The notes under the pieces are model-generated. The model saw only the letters and a program-made list of their open reading frames with translations. It ran no database searches and was not told the DNA's origin. 64,000 nt of DNA from Desulfocurvibacter africanus subsp. africanus DSM 2603 (GTDB taxonomy: Bacteria; Desulfobacterota; Desulfovibrionia; Desulfovibrionales; Desulfovibrionaceae): the NCBI RefSeq assembly GCF_000422545.1, contig NZ_AULZ01000002.1, positions 62,001-126,000 of the forward strand, given 5' to 3'. This document shows, piece by piece, positions 34,141-42,125 of this stretch. The first letter of the stretch is position 1. Every line of letters starts with the position of its first letter. Made by a program: the position numbers and the translations under genes.

Positions 34141-34929
34141 GTGAGCCGCGAGGACAAAGGCAAGCTCCGGGAGGAGCGCTTCGAGGCGCTTCACCAACTG
34201 GAGGACTGGCTTGATTGGCCTGTCGTCTTCCTGAGCTTCGTCTGGCTCGGACTGTTCATAGCAGAGATGATCTGGGGCCTAGGCCCGATTCTGCAAGGCT
34301 TGGTATACGCCATCTGGTTTATTTTCATCGTCGATGTCAGCGTGCGTTTCGTGCTCGCGCCGGACAAGCTCGACTTCCTCAAATCCAACGTGCTTACGAT
34401 TCTGTCCCTTGTCCTGCCGGCGCTGCGGGTTTTTCGCGCTCTCAGGGCCTTGCGCGTGTTGCAGGCAGCACGAGCGGCCAGGGGGCTGCGGCTTGTGCAG
34501 GTCGTCGGTTCCATAAACCGGAGCATGGGCGCGCTCAGGACGAGCATGCGGCGCAGGGGACTTGGCTACGTTGCGCTGCTCACGGTCGCGGTCGTCCTGG
34601 CGGGCGCGGCGGGCATGCTCGCGCTGGAGGGCGGGGCCGATTCAAAAGGCTTCACCAGCTATGGGGACACCCTATGGTGGACGGCCATGATCATTACCTC
34701 GCTCGGCTCGGAGTTCTGGCCTCAGACCCCCGAGGGCCGCATCCTCGGATTCCTCATCAGCCTCTACGGCTTTGCGGTCTTCGGCTACATCACGGCATCC
34801 ATAGCCTCCATACTTGTCGGCTCGGATGCCAGGCGGGAGGAGGGAGTCGCGGGGGCCAAGGCAATGGCGGAGCTGAAGAAAGAAATCGCGACGCTCAGGG
34901 AAGAGATTGCAGCCAAGTCGCGCGAATAG
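34141..34929 (+). CDS. Voltage-gated-type ion channel with atypical pore
   Basis: 262 residues. I start at GTG 34141 with TGAGGTGAAG just before; earlier in-frame codons overlap the pseudogene. About six membrane helices. The S4-like segment (about 92-125) has L-R-V-F-R-A-L-R-A-L-R-V-L with Arg at every third position. The pore loop reads T-S-L-G-S-E-F-W-P-Q-T-P-E-G-R instead of the K+ filter T-V-G-Y-G, a variant of the bacterial ion-transporter family. A C-terminal coiled coil (A-M-A-E-L-K-K-E-I-A-T-L-R-E-E-I) probably makes a tetramer. Ion selectivity is uncertain. Confidence 0.85.
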   Translation: MSREDKGKLREERFEALHQLEDWLDWPVVFLSFVWLGLFIAEMIWGLGPILQGLVYAIWFIFIVDVSVRFVLAPDKLDFLKSNVLTILSLVLPALRVFRALRALRVLQAARAARGLRLVQVVGSINRSMGALRTSMRRRGLGYVALLTVAVVLAGAAGMLALEGGADSKGFTSYGDTLWWTAMIITSLGSEFWPQTPEGRILGFLISLYGFAVFGYITASIASILVGSDARREEGVAGAKAMAELKKEIATLREEIAAKSRE

Positions 34930-34971
34930 CGGCGGTCGCCAGAGCACGGCGCACTGCAAGCGGCCTGATCC

Positions 34972-35688
34972 TCAATCCAGTGCCAACCCGCTCCTGCGAT
35001 ACATGCGCCAGCCCAACAGGCTCGACACCGCCAGCAGGACCAGCGCCAGGCTGACGCGCCAAGCCGGAGCCACGCTCATGCCGCTGCCCAGCAGGGCGAA
35101 GATGAGCGTCTGCGGCGCGTAGCCCAGCAGAGAGCCGGCCATGAACGGGCCGAAGGGTACGCCCGAGATGCCGGCCAGCAGGTTGGTCAGGCTGTTGTTG
35201 CCCACGGGCAGGAGCCGGATCGTCAGGGCCATGCCGAAGGGGTTGTCGCGCAAGAATCCGTCCACTTGGGCCAGACTGGTCATGCGCCTGCCGATAGGCC
35301 TGGACATGAGTTCGGGTTGCCAGGCCAGGCGGGTCAGGCGCGCATACCAGAAGCCCAGTACGCAGCCGAACCCTGCGGCGGCCAAGGACAGCAGGCTGCC
35401 GCCAATGAAACCAAAAGCATAGCCTCCCAGGAAGCTTACGGCCTGGCGCGGCACGGCCAGACTTGTGGCAAGTCCCATCAGACCCACGAACAGGAGCCAG
35501 CCGGCCAAGCCCTGCCCGCGTATATGCGCGTCGATCCATTCCTGCCCGAGCTGGTCGCCAAGACCTCCCCAGTGGACCAGGGCCGCTCCTATCGCCAGAA
35601 TCAGTGCAGGCAGCAGCGCCCCGGCAAAAATCCGCATGGCCGCGGCAGGCTGCCGCCGAGCGGAGGGGATTGAGGGGGCCTGACTCAC
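34972..35688 (-). CDS. TVP38/TMEM64 (DedA-like, VTT domain) membrane protein
   Basis: 238 residues, starting at GTG 35688 overlapping the stop of the glycosyltransferase (GTGA), so coupled translation. About six membrane helices. VTT-domain features are F-L-G-G-Y-A-F-G-F-I-G-G near 88-99 and R-L-L-P-V-G-N-N-S-L-T-N-L-L-A-G near 158-173. Members are linked to lipid scrambling or transport of undecaprenyl-phosphate-type lipids. Position after a dolichol-phosphate-type glycosyltransferase fits a polyprenyl-sugar pathway. A remnant of a second copy lies at 33884-34000. Confidence 0.88.
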   Translation of the reverse strand: MSQAPSIPSARRQPAAAMRIFAGALLPALILAIGAALVHWGGLGDQLGQEWIDAHIRGQGLAGWLLFVGLMGLATSLAVPRQAVSFLGGYAFGFIGGSLLSLAAAGFGCVLGFWYARLTRLAWQPELMSRPIGRRMTSLAQVDGFLRDNPFGMALTIRLLPVGNNSLTNLLAGISGVPFGPFMAGSLLGYAPQTLIFALLGSGMSVAPAWRVSLALVLLAVSSLLGWRMYRRSGLALD

Positions 35689-36419
35689 TTGCTTTCCTTG
35701 ATGTCGTAGGTGAACCAGCGGCTTTGCATCCAGCGCACGGCCACAAGGTCCAGGAGTCCGGCCCTGAGCCGCTCCCAGTTGCCGTACTTGGACACGCCGT
35801 AGCGTCTGGGGCGGTGGTTCACGGGCACTTCCGCGACCTTGGCGCCCTGGAGCTTCATGAGCGTGGGCAGGAAGCGGTGCATGCCGGTGAACATGGGCAT
35901 GCGCCTGGCCATGGAGGCGCGCATGACCTTGAGCGAACAGCCCGTGTCGCGCACGCTCTCGCGCGTGAAGCTGTTGCGCACCCTGTTGGCCATGAGCGAG
36001 CCCCAGCGCTTGGCCAGGCTGTCACGACGGCAGGCGCGCCAGCCGATGACCATGTCGTTCCCGGCTTCGTAGAAGGCGAGCATGGCGGATATGTCGGCCG
36101 GGTCGTTTTGCAGGTCCGCGTCCATGGTCACGAGCACATCTCCTCGCGCTACGTCGAAGCCGGCCTTGAAGGCCGCGCTCTGGCCGCAGTTGCAAGCAAA
36201 GGAGAGATAGCGCACGTGAGGCTTTCCGCGTGCCAGGCCGCGGATTACGTCCAGGCTGTGGTCCGTGCTGCCGTCGTCCACGAAAATGACTTCCCAGGGC
36301 TTGTCCAGGCCGGCTGCGGCTGCTTCGATCTCGGCTAGCAGGGGGACAAGGTTCTCCTCTTCATTCCGGACTGGAACAATTATCGACACGTAGCCTGCTG
36401 GGTTGATTGGTTCTTTCAT
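35685..36419 (-). CDS. Family 2 glycosyltransferase (polyprenyl-phosphate mannosyl/aminoarabinosyl type)
   Basis: 244 residues. GT-A fold: I-I-V-P-V-R-N-E-E-E-N (near 14), F-V-D-D-G-S-T-D (near 47), T-M-D-A-D-L-Q-N-D-P (D-x-D, near 98) and the P-R-R-Y-G-V-S-K-Y-G signature near 205 of the DPM1/ArnC/GtrB group, which put sugars on polyprenyl phosphate. No C-terminal membrane helices, so a soluble DPM1-like form. Coupled to the TVP38 gene downstream. No clear ribosome site before ATG 36419. Confidence 0.92.
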   Translation of the reverse strand: MKEPINPAGYVSIIVPVRNEEENLVPLLAEIEAAAAGLDKPWEVIFVDDGSTDHSLDVIRGLARGKPHVRYLSFACNCGQSAAFKAGFDVARGDVLVTMDADLQNDPADISAMLAFYEAGNDMVIGWRACRRDSLAKRWGSLMANRVRNSFTRESVRDTGCSLKVMRASMARRMPMFTGMHRFLPTLMKLQGAKVAEVPVNHRPRRYGVSKYGNWERLRAGLLDLVAVRWMQSRWFTYDIKESK

Positions 36420-36491
36420 TTTCTTTTGCTTTTTTCTGAAACTCTCGGTTGACAGTGAGCCCGCCTTGGCCTAGAAGTTCGTCTCGCGTGT

Positions 36492-36568
<77 letters not shown>

Positions 36569-36575
36569 GAAATCA

Positions 36576-36605
36576 AAGGCCCAGGTCATCCTGGGCCTTC
36601 TTTCG
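36576..36605 (+). terminator. Terminator of the initiator tRNA
   Basis: AAGGCCCAGG (36576-36585) pairs with CCTGGGCCTT (36590-36599) around TCAT, followed by CTTTCG. Confidence 0.88.
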
Positions 36606-36708
36606 TTTCGCCCGTAGCCGGTTCCGCGGCTGGTTTATCTCCCCAAGCAGTCACACCTACTTTTCGAGTTGCCCAAGATAATCTACGACATGCCAGGGCA
36701 GCACTGCT

Positions 36709-36834
36709 AAAGCAGATTGCTTTTAAGACGCCCGCTCCGGCGTTGACGGCGTAAGTAAATTGCCCCTACGCCTACGCGGCGGCTAGCCATGCAGACACAT
36801 GGCTAGCAGAGCATTTTCAAAAGCAAAATGCTCT
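36709..36834. repeat. MITE-like dispersed repeat, copy 2
   Basis: 126 bp, starting AAAGCAGATTGCTTTTAAG and ending AAAAGCAAAATGCTCT, flanked by TA on both sides. The inner hairpin (GGCTAGCCATG...CATGGCTAGC) has compensating changes relative to copy 1 (GGCAAGCCATG...CATGGCTTGC), so the stem is kept. Confidence 0.82.
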
Positions 36835-37135
36835 AATGCTCGAAAATACCTGGATTGCGCTGCTTTGCAATGGGAAAGCACAGTCTTTCGCAGTCAGTCC
36901 GGTTTGCCTGTCACAGGGCCGTCCCTTCACCTGGACAGCATTTTTCTAAAGCGATCAAGCCCCGCGAAATTAAGATGGGGCTCTGTGGCGGCTCACCTCA
37001 AGACATTCAGCTCAAGCTATTCAAAAGCCCGAAGAATCCACGTTCGTCTTGGTTCTGGATGCGGGGGGTTGCCATCGCAAGCCCAATGGCGCATAAACTG
37101 GAGTATGGGAGAACCTAAACTCCAGGGAGGCAAGT

Positions 37136-37327
37136 ATGGTCAATATGGATTATCCGGGTCCCTGCCCTTCGTGTGGCGCCGAGGGCGAGTGCGAGCATAG
37201 AATCAAGCAAATGCAGAGCGGTGAAGAGAGCCCCGAGAATTTCCAGTCGGACGTGAGCCCTGAGCGAAAGCGTTCGGATATGGATCCGCACGAAATCGAC
37301 AAGAGCGAAAGGGACATCGACAAGTAG
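37136..37327 (+). CDS. Small acidic protein with zinc-ribbon-like N-terminus
   Basis: 63 residues; ATG 37136 with GGGAGG upstream. N-terminal P-G-P-C-P-S-C-G-A-E-G-E-C-E-H: a C-x2-C plus C and H, which could hold one metal ion. The rest is very hydrophilic and rich in Glu, Asp, Lys and Ser (D-P-H-E-I-D-K-S-E-R-D-I-D-K). Not a family I know. The good ribosome site and terminator support a real gene. Confidence 0.7.
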   Translation: MVNMDYPGPCPSCGAEGECEHRIKQMQSGEESPENFQSDVSPERKRSDMDPHEIDKSERDIDK

Positions 37328-37950
37328 CGGGCGAGTGCGCTGCCCGGGAGATGGGCAGCCCATACCATCAGGTCGACTGCCGGAAGGAAGAGGCGTGCGG
37401 TGCTCCGTGCGCCTCTTCCTCGTTTAAAGCCAATCCCAAGCTAGCAGCATGATACCCCGACTGCCTTCTTTAGGTCGGATGGATCAGGAGCGTTATTGAT
37501 ATGTCTCGTGAAGGCCGGGTGTTCGGCCTCGTGATCCTGGACGCAGAAAATTTGCGTATGTTCAGTGGGATGCCCGACGATTCTCATTGGAAGTCCGTGC
37601 TTGTGAAGCCAGCTCTTAGGCCACTGACTTATAGCAGAAGCTGGATATAATCGGTTTGAACCACGATATCGAGGTCAAGCGAGACTATTTGCCGCAGTAA
37701 AAAGGTCATGGAATCGAGTTGTCTTGACGTGGATTTCATGGCAAGGGGGCTTTTAACATAAAGAGGTCAAAGTACAGGTTTGACAAGCTTGGCTTTATGG
37801 ATGGCTGGGGCTATATAGCCCTTCACTCTGCGAGCGCAAATGGTTACAACCCGACCTGAGCGAGGCAATCAGTTGCCCACACGCATTGAAACACTATTGC
37901 TACCGCCGCCTCGCGCATATTAACCGCTCAATCCCAGGCCACGAGCGGAT
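37328..37950. other. Intergenic region
   Basis: 623 bp. Contains a GCTGCCC/GGGCAGC hairpin (37339-37359) and the terminator 37386-37425. The remainder is AT-richer, with no supportable gene or repeat. Confidence 0.6.
37386..37425 (+). terminator. Terminator after the small zinc-ribbon-like gene
   Basis: GGAAGAGGCG (37386-37395) pairs with CGCCTCTTCC (37410-37419), followed by TCGTTT. Confidence 0.75.
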
Positions 37951-38787
37951 ATGACAAACTGCATGGAGAACGCCGTGATAAGCAAGGTCCTCATCCTCGT
38001 CGCCCTGACAATCATCCTGCCCGGTTCGGCTTTGGCTCAGCAAGAGCATTCCAGCATGTTGCTCAAGGAAAGCAGCATGGTCATACGCGACTCCATCGCT
38101 TCGTTCGATTTTAAAGCGGGCGGCGAAAAGGTCGAAGGCCTTCTGCACGGTCCAGCCGTGACCTATACCTACCATGATGCTTTCTATCCGCTCATGGCTC
38201 GCGGCGAATTCGAGATCCTGTTCGGCTCCACGGATTTCAAGCGTAATGGCGGTTCGTCTGATTCGGACGATATCATCATCAATGCCCGCGGCCTCCTCGG
38301 CTACGACATCCTCTATCACGACAATCTCGTGCTGACTCCCTACACTGGCCTGGCGATGCGCTACTGGAACAACAACGTGAGCGGCGCGCGTGACCAGAGC
38401 CAGTCTTACTACTACATCCCGCTGGGAGTTGAGACCCAAAGCTCGCTCATGCCTACTGTCGACTTCGGCACGCGCCTCGAAGCCGACTACGTGTTCAACG
38501 GCACGGCAACCACGGATTTCGAGGGCGATGGGGGCCGTAGCGGCGAGGCCGACAACGACCTGGACTTCGGTTACGGCCTGCGCGCCTCGGTGTACATCAG
38601 CAAGCAGTTCGAGGCCGTGGGGGTTGGCCTGGAACCGTTTGTCCGCTACTGGAACGTGGAAGGCTCCGACGGAGACTGGGTGCGCCGTCCCGGCTACGGT
38701 TCCGGAGATACCGAGAACTTCGAGAACTTCAGCACGCAGCGCGGAGAGACCCTTATCTGGGGCGCTAGCCTGACCGTGCATTTCTAA
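37951..38787 (+). CDS. Outer-membrane beta-barrel protein
   Basis: 278 residues from ATG 37951; ATG 37963 is an alternative start, and neither has a strong ribosome site. Signal peptide (S-K-V-L-I-L-V-A-L-T-I-I-L-P-G-S-A-L-A, cut before Q-Q-E-H). The mature part has alternating hydrophobic/aromatic strands (V-T-Y-T-Y-H, F-E-I-L-F, Y-Y-Y-I-P-L-G-V-E-T) and ends G-A-S-L-T-V-H-F, the C-terminal Phe pattern recognised by the BAM machinery. It probably forms an 8-12-strand barrel. Ligand unknown. Single-gene unit with its own terminator. Confidence 0.82.
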   Translation: MTNCMENAVISKVLILVALTIILPGSALAQQEHSSMLLKESSMVIRDSIASFDFKAGGEKVEGLLHGPAVTYTYHDAFYPLMARGEFEILFGSTDFKRNGGSSDSDDIIINARGLLGYDILYHDNLVLTPYTGLAMRYWNNNVSGARDQSQSYYYIPLGVETQSSLMPTVDFGTRLEADYVFNGTATTDFEGDGGRSGEADNDLDFGYGLRASVYISKQFEAVGVGLEPFVRYWNVEGSDGDWVRRPGYGSGDTENFENFSTQRGETLIWGASLTVHF

Positions 38788-38814
38788 CCGCGAGTTGCTA
38801 CGACGATTCATCCG

Positions 38815-38840
38815 GAGCCCGGCCTTGGCCGGGCTCTTTT
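38815..38840 (+). terminator. Terminator of the beta-barrel gene
   Basis: GAGCCCGGCC (38815-38824) pairs with GGCCGGGCTC (38827-38836), followed by TTTT. Confidence 0.92.
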
Positions 38841-38877
38841 GCGTTCTGCGGTCGGCTACAGCAACTTGCAAATGAAA

Positions 38878-38950
38878 ATGGGGGGTGCAGGCAGCGCCGC
38901 TCCCTGCCGGGAGAGAGGCTGAGAGAGGGCAGCGTCCTCTCTCAGTTCAA
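38878..38950. repeat. Double-hairpin intergenic repeat, copy 5
   Basis: GGGGGTGCAGGCAGCG...CCCTGCC, then GAGAGAGG and GAGAGAGGGCagcgTCCTCTCTC. A diverged copy, between the convergent beta-barrel and SIMPL genes. Confidence 0.6.
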
Positions 38951-38960
38951 ACTCAATACG

Positions 38961-39689
38961 CTAATTTTCCAGGAAATATTCTACGGTGGTCACCACGCGG
39001 ATCTGCTTGATCTCGGGGGTGTAGGGATCGCGGTCATCGATGGAAAAGTAGCCCTGGGTGGCGCGGCGGATGGCGCCAACGCTGCTGCCCGAGTCGCGGG
39101 CGAACTGGTCGGCGGCTGCGCGGGCGTCCTTGGTAGCGGCGGCGATCATGTCAGGTTTGATGTCGTTCAGCTTGGTGAACTCGAAGCGGGGCTGATACTC
39201 GTAATTGTGCACGAGCACCACGCCCTGGGACACGAGCTTGCCCGCCTCGGCCATGGCCTTTTTAACCTTATCCGGCGAGCCGGAGCGCACCGTGAGCACG
39301 CCCTGGGCCGAATAGCGGTTGGCGGGCAAATCCTGGGGGCGCATGCCCATGGACCAGTGGTCGGTAATACGAGGCGCGGCAAGGGTGGCTTCGGCATCGC
39401 CCAGGCCTTGCTGGCGCAGGAATTCGCGGACTATCTTCTCCTGGCGAGTCAGGTCGTCCTGCACCTGGACCAGGGAATCGCCAGCCGCGTTGAAGCTGAT
39501 GGGCCACATGGCCAGGTCGGCGGGCACCTCCCGTTCGGCCAGGCCCTTTACGGTCACATAGCGGTCATAAGCCTTGAATTCGGTCAGGGCATGACCAAGC
39601 AGCCAGGCCGCGGCGACCATGCCAACGGCCAGAAAAAAGCCGAGAAAGAAAATCGATGGATTGCGGTCAGTGCGGTCAGTGGCAGGCAT
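38961..39689 (-). CDS. SIMPL-domain (DUF541) protein
   Basis: 242 residues, ATG 39689 with ACGGAGCG upstream. N-terminal membrane anchor (about 12-35), then a periplasmic SIMPL domain: Y-V-T-V-K-G-L-A-E-R-E-V-P-A-D-L-A near 43, V-R-E-F-L in the middle, and a last strand V-V-T-T-V-E-Y-F. Related proteins include E. coli YggE, linked to oxidative stress protection, and BP26; biochemical role unknown. Ends just before copy 5 of the double-hairpin repeat. Confidence 0.9.
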   Translation of the reverse strand: MPATDRTDRNPSIFFLGFFLAVGMVAAAWLLGHALTEFKAYDRYVTVKGLAEREVPADLAMWPISFNAAGDSLVQVQDDLTRQEKIVREFLRQQGLGDAEATLAAPRITDHWSMGMRPQDLPANRYSAQGVLTVRSGSPDKVKKAMAEAGKLVSQGVVLVHNYEYQPRFEFTKLNDIKPDMIAAATKDARAAADQFARDSGSSVGAIRRATQGYFSIDDRDPYTPEIKQIRVVTTVEYFLEN

Positions 39690-39791
39690 GAAGCGCTCCG
39701 TGAATCTTTCAGGCTCGCAATCACCCTGGGCGTGCGTTACCAGTTCTCAAGCCCGGAGCGCGAACCTAAGTCACCATACTTGCTAAATACT

Positions 39792-39815
39792 CGCGGGTCC
39801 AGGGCCGCGTAGGCC
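39792..39815. repeat. Double-hairpin intergenic repeat, truncated copy
   Basis: GCGGGTCCAGGGCCGCGTAGGCCCC matches the first hairpin of copy 1. The second hairpin is missing. Just after the end of the GNAT-HDAC gene. Confidence 0.55.
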
Positions 39816-39817
39816 CC

Positions 39818-41575
39818 CTAAAAACCCCGCCCCATGAAAGCCCCTTCGTGCAACCCCTGAAAGAAGTGCCGTGCGTTCACGCCCAGGGAGCGGATGCGGT
39901 AGCCGCCTTCCTGGATCACGAGGGTGGGTAGGCGCACGGCCCCGATCATGCGGCCGTTATTCGTGAAATCCTTGGACGACAAGCTCCAGGTACCAGTTGG
40001 GTCGCCCTTTGCCGTGTCCAGCCCCAGGGCCAGCACGAGCACGGTGGGCTTGAAGTCCCGGATGATGCCCAGGGCCTTCTTGAGCACGTGGCCGTGCATG
40101 GCCCCGTCCACGCGCTCCAGCAGCGGGAAATTGCGATTGTAATCTTTGCCCTCGCCCTCGCCGTGTTCGTCGGAGAAACCGGAGAAATAGGGGTAGGCGA
40201 ACTGCGGGTGGCCGTGGATTGAAACGGTGAGCACATCGTTGCGTTGATAGAAAATGTCCTGGGTGCCGTTGCCGTGATGGTAGTCGATGTCCAGTACGGC
40301 CACCCGGCCAAGCTCGGCCAAACGGTTGGCGGCTATGGCCGAGGTGTTGAAATAGCAGAATCCGCCGAAGACGCGACGCTCGGCATGGTGGCCGGGCGGG
40401 CGCACAAGGGCATAGGCCAGCCTGCGGCCTTCGATGATGGCTTCGGCTGCGGTGAGGCCGCAATCCACTGCGCGGCGGGCGGCGGCGAAGGCATTGGCAT
40501 TGAGGGGCGTGAAGGTGTCGATGCAGTAGTAGCCGGCTCGTACGGGCAGATCGCGCGGCGGCCTGGATGCGTTGCGGATGGGGAAGACGTAGGGATAGAC
40601 CGACTTGCCGGGCTCCAGGCGCGCGCAGACGCGTTTGAAGTACTCCACATACTCCTTGGCGTGCACGTCCGTGATGTGTCTCTCGAGGTGGCGCTTGACC
40701 GGCAGTTCCTGGAACAGCCCGCTACGGTCCAACTCGCGGCGAATGGAAGAGATGCGCACGGGCGCTTCCACATAGCCGCGCTCAGTCACATGATGGATGG
40801 AGTGGCGGCCATTGACGGCCACGGCGATGAGCCGATCCGCGGCCAACCTGCGCCGCGGCTGACCTGTGGCGCGCTCCGTGGGCGGCAGGTAGCGCGGCTC
40901 GCGCAGTCTGACCACCGGGTCCTTGAAGGACTCCACGACCTTGCGCACATAGCTCGGCGGGCAGGTGTCGGCGTACTTTCGCTCCAGGATGGTGCGCACG
41001 ATCTCGCGCACCCGGGGGCGTTGCAATGGCTTTTCCGCGTCCAGTGGGTCCAGGACCAGATAGGGCGGGCAGGTATCGCCCTCCATGCAGGGTGTCTCGT
41101 AGAGCGTCCCGGCGATGGGCCGCGCGCCGTAGCGCTCGTAGAAGCGCAACCGCGAGACGTTGTCCTTGAGCAGTTCCTGGTGCGGGCATAGCTCGGGATC
41201 ATCGGGCAGGCATTCAAAGAAAAGCCCACGGCTGCCGAGGGCCTTGGCCTCTTCACGGATGCGCTCGTACAGCGCGGAGCCGACGCCGCCGCCGGAGCGG
41301 CCGAGCGGTACGGAGAGCCAATCCAGATAGCAGAAGCGACGGTCGGGGAAGTGCAGGAGCAGGGCGAATCCGAGCACGTTATTGCGCCCGTCGTCGGCTA
41401 CCAGCAGGATGGTCCGGTAACGTTTGGCCAGGGGATCGCACAACCGTTCAGGAAGGGCCTGGACCTCGTCCTCGCTTACCGCCGTAAAGCGTTGCCGCAG
41501 AATATCCTGGACCGAGGCGATGATGTCTCGATCCAGGGGGATCACGTCGTCATGGATGCGGCGGATGCGGAACAT
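39818..41575 (-). CDS. GNAT-histone deacetylase-family fusion protein
   Basis: 585 residues. The N-terminal 195 form a GNAT acetyltransferase (F-C-Y-L-D-W-L-S-V and G-R-S-G-G-G-V-G-S-A-L-Y, the acetyl-CoA loop). Residues about 230-580 form an arginase-fold deacetylase of the HDAC/acetylpolyamine amidohydrolase family: R-P-P-G-H-H-A-E (catalytic His pair, near 410), G-G-F-C-Y-F-N-T, V-L-D-I-D-Y-H-H-G-N-G-T (Zn ligands), A-L-G-L-D (third Zn ligand). An acyl-adding and an acyl-removing enzyme in one chain is unusual. It is the last gene of the KamA/ATP-grasp set and overlaps the upstream GNAT by 26 nt. Likely target: the amine of the pathway product or an intermediate (inference). Confidence 0.9.
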   Translation of the reverse strand: MFRIRRIHDDVIPLDRDIIASVQDILRQRFTAVSEDEVQALPERLCDPLAKRYRTILLVADDGRNNVLGFALLLHFPDRRFCYLDWLSVPLGRSGGGVGSALYERIREEAKALGSRGLFFECLPDDPELCPHQELLKDNVSRLRFYERYGARPIAGTLYETPCMEGDTCPPYLVLDPLDAEKPLQRPRVREIVRTILERKYADTCPPSYVRKVVESFKDPVVRLREPRYLPPTERATGQPRRRLAADRLIAVAVNGRHSIHHVTERGYVEAPVRISSIRRELDRSGLFQELPVKRHLERHITDVHAKEYVEYFKRVCARLEPGKSVYPYVFPIRNASRPPRDLPVRAGYYCIDTFTPLNANAFAAARRAVDCGLTAAEAIIEGRRLAYALVRPPGHHAERRVFGGFCYFNTSAIAANRLAELGRVAVLDIDYHHGNGTQDIFYQRNDVLTVSIHGHPQFAYPYFSGFSDEHGEGEGKDYNRNFPLLERVDGAMHGHVLKKALGIIRDFKPTVLVLALGLDTAKGDPTGTWSLSSKDFTNNGRMIGAVRLPTLVIQEGGYRIRSLGVNARHFFQGLHEGAFMGRGF

Positions 41576-42125
41576 TCCCTACGCTCGGCTCCTTGTACTC
41601 AAGTCTCTTGTGATAGACGACCTTGTCGTCGCCTGGCCGGTAGAAGTCCTTGACCCGCTCGGCCTCGAAAAAGCCGTGGCGCTCGTAGAAGCGGCGCGTG
41701 GGTGCGTACAGCTCGCGGCCCGAAGTTTCGGCCACCAGCAGCCTGCCGCCCATGTCCCGCGCCCGTTGCTCTGTCCGACGCAAGATCTCCGCGCCCAGTC
41801 CGCTGCCACGGCTGCTTTGGCGCACGGCGATCCAGTAAAGATCGAACAGGGTCGGGTCGGCGACGCTCGGGCCATAGCAGGCGTAACCCAGCAGCCTGTC
41901 CGTGCCTGACGCGCCCTTCTCGGCCCCTGCGTCCACTTCCGCGTCGGCAAAAATGAAATAGTACCCGCTGGCGGGGCCTTTCTCAAGCCGCTCGCGCACT
42001 AATTCTTCGGCAATGTCGAGTTCCTCGGGATAGAAGAAGCCGGTGGAGGCCACGACGGCGCGCACGTCAGCACAGTCCTCGGGGCGGACCTGCTCGCGGA
42101 ACGTGAGTTGGAGCGTGTCGCTCAT
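41550..42125 (-). CDS. GNAT-family N-acetyltransferase
   Basis: 191 residues. ATG 42125 overlaps the stop of the ATP-grasp gene (ATGA). GNAT fold: F-D-L-Y-W-I-A-V near 95, acetyl-CoA loop R-G-S-G-L-G-A-E-I-L near 107, and R-F-Y-E-R-H-G-F-F-E near 147. Shorter than typical beta-lysine acetyltransferase AblB, but the context with KamA makes a beta-lysine or peptide amine a likely acceptor. The extension after G-F-F-E (D-F-Y-R-P-G-D-D-K-V-V-Y-H-K-R-L) is typical of this GNAT type. Confidence 0.88.
   Translation of the reverse strand: MSDTLQLTFREQVRPEDCADVRAVVASTGFFYPEELDIAEELVRERLEKGPASGYYFIFADAEVDAGAEKGASGTDRLLGYACYGPSVADPTLFDLYWIAVRQSSRGSGLGAEILRRTEQRARDMGGRLLVAETSGRELYAPTRRFYERHGFFEAERVKDFYRPGDDKVVYHKRLEYKEPSVGNVPHPPHP

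Larger units (their letters stand above)
36569..37135. other. Intergenic region after the tRNA
   Basis: 567 bp. Contains the tRNA terminator and MITE copy 2. Nothing else supportable; small open frames here lack ribosome sites. Confidence 0.65.

Noticed and set aside
31146-34163. 1005-codon open frame on the minus strand opposite rnr
   Set aside because: Shadow of rnr in high-GC sequence: it mirrors the RNase R codons and has no ribosome site. Only its far upstream part carries the TVP38 remnant, listed separately.
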